NCBI GenBank assembly: GCA_037501455.1
Contig: CM074860.1
Span: 43,596,501-43,660,500 of the forward strand
Length of the DNA stretch: 64,000 bases
Reading direction: 5' to 3'
Source of the DNA: Lantana camara
Taxonomy: Eukaryota; Streptophyta; Magnoliopsida; Lamiales; Verbenaceae
Below the pieces are notes generated by a model. It had not been told where the DNA came from. It was given only the letters and a program-made list of their open reading frames with translations, and did not search any database. Positions 59,422 through 64,000 of this stretch are shown here, one piece after another (within the stretch, counting starts at the first letter, position 1; each line of letters opens with the position of its first letter). The translations under genes were made by a program, and so were the position numbers.

Positions 59422-60960
59422 TTTTATATGTTAGAATGTGATTATTTGATATGCATGTGACTTGCGTTGCTAATTGCTTTAAGTGCCAATGTGAATACGG
59501 TAAGTTAGAAATTGATTGTCCTTTATCGGGTGGTGTACTTGATAGTTGATACATGCACTCTACCTAAACTTGAATTATTTTGTAGCCTCTCTTATGCTAT
59601 GTCGGTAATGATTGACATTAAATGTTACGTTTGTATTTAGCTTGACTCCTACTTGTGCAAATGGCATAAATTCTTTCCTTGATCAGTTATGCTACCATGT
59701 GATAACTCTAGTAACCCTTGCATTAATGCAACCTTGAGATTTATGAGCTATGTTGAATGGATGTAAAGCATGAATAAGTACTTGTGAGACCATGTTGTTT
59801 ACTTGTTTTCGGGATGCATGATTATTGTTGAAATTATGTCGAAATTTTTATTTATGGGGAACTTTCATGTAATTGAAGAATCATGCTTAATTAGTTAACA
59901 AATGGATGGTTTATGTCAAGTTGCTAGGAACCTTAAAGGATGTTTTGTATTAATTCCAAACTTATGTGAATCGCCTAGGGGGATCTAATTGTAATATCTC
60001 TAAACCTTGAATGTGTGTAAAAACTTGAGTTTATACACCGATGCATGTTACGAATCCGTAAGGCATGATTAAATGAATTGAGAATTTACCGCTTACCTTA
60101 AAAACATGACTTTATGTGATTAAATTATGTTGTTCACTTGAGCATGATAATATGGGATGACTATGCATACACTCATCTACGATTTCGAATGTGAGACTTG
60201 AATTGATCATTAGAGTGTGATATAAGGAATCGAGAATATGTTGTTTACCTTGGAAGTAAGACCTTATGTGAATAAATGTATGCCTTATATATATTGAGCA
60301 TGACGTACGTATACTTAAGCGCTGCACAGACTTATATATGACTAAGATTACGACATCTTGATTAGTACTACTTGAATCAATCGTTAAAGTACGACTTCTA
60401 ATTGGTATGTTTAGATACTTACAACTTCATGTACGTTAAATGCTCAAATTGACTTTATCTATGCATGTTAATACAAGACTTGAGCTTGGAAATTGAATAA
60501 AATGATCTTTCTATGCATGCTGCTACTAGGTACGAAGTTAGTAACCGAATCGCATGATCTTGGATACTTTGGTGAACTTGTATGATGTAAGTATGAGTTA
60601 ATTCTTGTGACTTTTGTAACCTTGGATGTTGTACATGCTCGATTTTGTGCACTTTGTTACGGTGAGCTATGAGGGACGCCTTTGAAGCGACGAAGCCAAA
60701 CCTCACCGATGGAGAACGACTCAACCGTACAGCGGTCCCTTGTCGTGTGTCTTGTTTGTGCTTTGCATGTTTTGGATCCGACTAGTTGTGTGTGTACTTT
60801 TGTGCTCAGGTGTTGTAGGGTTCTCCCTCTTTTGTGTTCGGGGGATGTTGGGTCCCTTCGGTTTTAGTCATTTGGGAATGTTACATCCTCCCGAATTTAG
60901 GAGTTTGTGAGATGTTAACTCTTTCAAACATAGATGTTTGAGGGATGCGGGATTCCTTCG
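59422..60960 (+). other. Element I internal region, no recognisable gene
   Basis: This AT-rich sequence has frequent stops and no pol motifs. It lies where protease to integrase would be expected, so the coding part was lost or replaced. A GC-richer part near 60660-60900 contains no motif I recognise. Confidence 0.6.
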
Positions 60961-61085
60961 AACTTAGGATGAGAGACGGGGTTCTCTCGTTGCTTGTTGA
61001 GAGACGGGGTTCTCTCATTGCATGTTGAGGGACGGGGTTCTCTCGTTGCTTGTTGAGAGATGGGGTTCTTTTGTTGTGTGTCTCG
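60961..61085 (+). repeat. GAGAGACGGGGTTCTCTC hairpin repeats (element I)
   Basis: Four units at about 29-30 base spacing each form an inverted repeat of GAGAGA and TCTCTC around CGGGGT. They are the cleanest copies of the trailer array also present in A, B and E. Confidence 0.88.
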
Positions 61086-61631
61086 TCCCGTTAGCTAGCG
61101 CGCTCAGATGACTCCGTTCAGAAGGGATCTTTTGAAGTGGATAAGCGAGATCAAGATGGACCGAAGGAGTATGCACCAACTAAGATCTTTTGCATCGACA
61201 AGTGTGGAAGGATAAGCCACATGTGGGAATGGTATAAGACCAACAATAGAGTTATGCCACACGAATGAGGAAAGAATTTGATTCGAAGACGGTGACCAAG
61301 TCTTCTTAGAGGCAACACCAAGAAGGAGTTTCTCACAAATCAATAAGGGCGGTGACCTAAACCCGAGATCTATCGAGCCGCTTGGAGGTGTGAATGGATT
61401 GAGAAAGTATTTTCGAGAGGAGATGGGGACTATTTCGATGAAAGAGATACACTTGGATCAAGACTTGACACTTGTACAACAACCGGGGAAGATTTCAGAT
61501 GGGAATACCATGGATTAAGAATTCAGCTAACTCCTTTGGATAAAGCCTATGGAGAGATCTCAAGCAGAAGAAGCAACTTAGAAGACAGAAGAGAAGGTGC
61601 AGAGTTTCCACACTGAGTCTTTTCCGCTGGT
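61086..61631 (+). other. Element I 3' internal stretch, decayed coding remnant possible
   Basis: Purine-rich sequence with no intact frame. One could suspect remnants of an integrase C-terminal region, but no diagnostic motif is visible. Confidence 0.4.
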
Positions 61632-61667
61632 AAATCTGGGGACCATATTTCTTTAAGGAGGGGAGGT
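61632..61667 (+). promoter_or_regulatory. Element I pre-PPT hairpin and polypurine tract
   Basis: AAATCTGG, loop GGA, CCATATTT (61632-61650) forms an eight-pair arm with one mismatch. The purine tract AAGGAGGGGAGG leads into the 3' LTR at 61668. Confidence 0.85.
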
Positions 61668-64000
61668 TGTGACGCCCCGCTTCTCGATCAAGGTAGGGTT
61701 TGGCCCGAGAGTGTACGATTTACCTTTCTATGCATGATTTATGTGGATTTACGCCTTAATTTGATAGACATTTGGTGCTTATGTGAAAAACAGGATTTAC
61801 ATGACTTATGTGGCTATTTGATATGATAAGTATGTGCTCGTATTGTGCTTAAAGAGTTTTGATAGCATGTTTTATAGTTTGACGAAACAATGTGCTTATA
61901 TGGACATTAAAGCGTAATTTAGGGACTATATGGTAAATTTCTTTTCCAAGCTTGAAACTTGTTAGAACTTAATGAAATTGAGTAGATAATTCGATTACGA
62001 GTTCGTGGGTTCTTGAATCGCTCAATTCGGAGTTCGGACGAAGAAGTTATGGCCATTCTACGAAAAGTCAACCCTTTTAAGCCTAAATGTTGACCTTCGA
62101 TCCAATTTCAATTCTGACCCAATTTGAGATCCAATTTCACTTAAATCCGACCCGTATGACCCGCTCCATGATCCTATTCAGCTGACCTAAATCAGATCCT
62201 AAACACCAAACATAAGTTACCTTATTTTCCAATAATCATATTCATTCTCTCCTAACACTTTTTCAAAGTCTATTCATATTCTCTCAAGAACTTCAAGCCA
62301 CCTTCAAGCCATCTTCAAGAGCCAAGAGTGAAGGTCAAAGCTGGAGATTCAAGACTAAAGAACAAGATTTCTTCTTCGATTTTCAGCTCTCAAGGTAAGC
62401 TTATGTGCTCTTTTCATGGGTTTGTGTTCTTGAAGCTTTTAAGCTTGAATATGAATCTAGGGTTCATGTTAGATGGATTAGATCCGAATTTTATGATGGA
62501 AATATGTTTATCTTGATGCTAGGAACGATTCGATATAAGAATTTCTTGTTTTCATGTTCATTTGAAGATTTCACCATTAAAGCACTTTGAAGCTTTTCAT
62601 AAGAACTTATGCATGTTCATGCCCTATCTTGTTTTAACTTGATTTGATAATGGATTCATGTTCCTTATGTAATTTTATGAAGAATAGGATGGGTTTCCTT
62701 GAGTTTCATGCTTATTTGAAGAATCCACCATTGATGACCTTTGAAGCTTTCTTGAGAATTCTTGCATGTTTATGTTCTTGTGTGATTTAACTTGAATTGA
62801 TGATCGATTCTTGTTTCTTGAGAAATTCCATGAAGAATGTGATTAATTCCTTTGAGTTTCTTGCATGATTGTTGATTTCACCATTGTTATGCTTAAAGCT
62901 TTCATGAAACTTGTAGAAGATGAAGTTCTTGTATGAATTGCTAGCTTTCTTGATGTTTATATGTTCCTGAGTGATTTATTATGTAACTTGATGATTTATG
63001 ATGCTTATTTGTGGTTTTGGATGCTTAATTTCATGTTTTGGGGTGTTTTGAACTCATTTCCATCGAGTTTGAAGTTGCTGTCACATTTTTTTTAAGTTCT
63101 GGGCGGAATCCACTAGGGTGGATTTTTGCTGTGTAAAAATCCATGGGGGTGGATTTAAGGCAGTAGCTTCTGGACAATCCGCGAGGGTGGATTTTTTGTG
63201 AAGGAAAATCCATGGGGGTGGATTGTCCCCAACCCTGTTTTCTTGATTCGTGTCACTTGTTTTGCCTCTCATTTGTTCCTTATTTATATTATGTCTCTAA
63301 TGTATTGTGACCTCATTATATGTTGTGACATCTCATGCATACCTTATATTATGATCTTTATACCTCAATCATGCTTAAGTTATCTTAATTGATTAAGTTA
63401 TGCGTTTAATGAAATTGTGTTAAGTATGATTCATAGGTCGCTTATTACATATGACTTGAGAACTTGATACATGACTTATATGATGCAATGTGATCATAAT
63501 TCCCAATATATACCATCGTCGAACATTCCTTGCACCTCATTAGCATATTTGCATTCATGTCAAAGCCGTGTGTCGTCTTGTTGGGTTTCGAGTCGAGTCT
63601 TACCTTTGTTGGTACATTGTCTTGTTAGGTGGTGAGTCTCCGGACGTGTGACCTTCCTTGTTCGTGCTTGATCTTCGAGGTTCTTGGTAAAGGTGAGGAG
63701 TTATATATATGTAAAATGTTTTCAAAACTGTGGACACCTATAGCCTTTCATATTTATTGGTTTTAAACTCCCCGTTTTCAAACATATATATATAGGCTTA
63801 ATAAGCCATGTTTTGTGAGCTATGCTCATATATTGGATATTCGCCTATGGTAATGGTTTACAAGTAGAACTTGAGTTTTCATATATGGGATAAGTACCCA
63901 AAATGCCTTTGGAACTTTTATTTGGATATTATGTATGTGTGAGTTGTGTAGCGAGGTTATGATGTACCTTGCAAGGACGCTTGCTTGGGCCAATCGAATT
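61668..64000 (+). repeat. Element I 3' LTR (cut by window end)
   Basis: It matches 44678-46705 and 50401-50705 closely. It lacks J, which shows the uninterrupted site AAAGGTGAGG at 63690-63699. The hairpin array is at 63107-63226. Confidence 0.9.

Larger units (their letters stand above)
44678..64000 (+). mobile_element. Element I: gag-only Ty3/gypsy element with nested inserts
   Basis: The 5' LTR is 44678-57602 but contains solo LTR J and TRIM cluster K; without them it is about 3.3 kb. The internal region at 57603-61667 has a PBS, a rearranged gag, a hairpin array and a PPT. The 3' LTR starts at 61668 and leaves the window at 64000. The two LTRs are similar, with roughly one to two percent differences by eye over the shared 2 kb. 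No pol domain is present, so it is non-autonomous. The right end and target duplication cannot be seen. Confidence 0.88.

Noticed and set aside
61104..61343. 79-residue minus-strand frame in element I
   Set aside because: No homology is recognised, and it is antisense in the decayed internal region of element I.

Overview
This window is plant nuclear DNA, most likely eudicot heterochromatin. I find no host protein gene, no rRNA or tRNA gene, no CRISPR array and no bacterial operon structure. Almost every base can be assigned to LTR retrotransposons of the Ty3/gypsy chromovirus type, or to a TRIM (terminal-repeat retrotransposon in miniature). They are stacked as nested insertions up to four deep. 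The evidence is TG...CA ended LTRs, 5-bp target-site duplications, initiator-tRNA-Met-type primer binding sites (TGGTATCAGAGC), polypurine tracts, and one intact 1526-residue Gag-Pol polyprotein with a C-terminal chromodomain.

Layout. Element A (minus strand, 8-18181) is a gag-only element. Its 5' LTR is interrupted by element B (7368-15864, target duplication ACGCA), a complete element without pol. A chimeric LTR, C (18182-22008), follows. Next come the remains of element E (minus strand, 22009-42360, same internal family as B). E is interrupted by the intact autonomous element F (22284-33734, duplication ACTGG) and by solo LTR G (34903-39078, duplication GTTCC). An LTR fragment, H (42361-44677), is followed by element I (44678 to beyond 64000), which carries only a rearranged gag. 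The 5' LTR of I contains solo LTR J (46706-50395, duplication GGTGA) and a rearranged TRIM cluster K (51186-57129, flanked by GGGGT). K contains solo LTR L (53605-56993, duplication TCTTC).

How the parts relate. F is the only element here that encodes protease, reverse transcriptase, RNase H, integrase and chromodomain. A, B, E and I keep LTRs, PBS, PPT and structured leader or trailer sequences but have no pol. A relationship of parasites to an F-like helper is therefore plausible (inference).

The most unusual signal is a layered set of inverted repeats shared by families whose primary sequences differ, with paired sites changing together. (1) A family-specific hairpin array lies in the first half of each LTR. 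(2) A stem with a spacer of about 50 nt lies further on. (3) A U5 hairpin sits next to a splice-acceptor-like CAG. (4) A hairpin overlaps the end of the PBS. (5) A hairpin lies immediately before the PPT. (6) A trailer array of GAGAGACGGGGTTCTCTC-type hairpins occurs only in the elements without pol. Together these suggest a conserved structured RNA architecture that I do not recognise as described. All of this is by-eye pattern reading, and covariation tests and RNA data would decide it.
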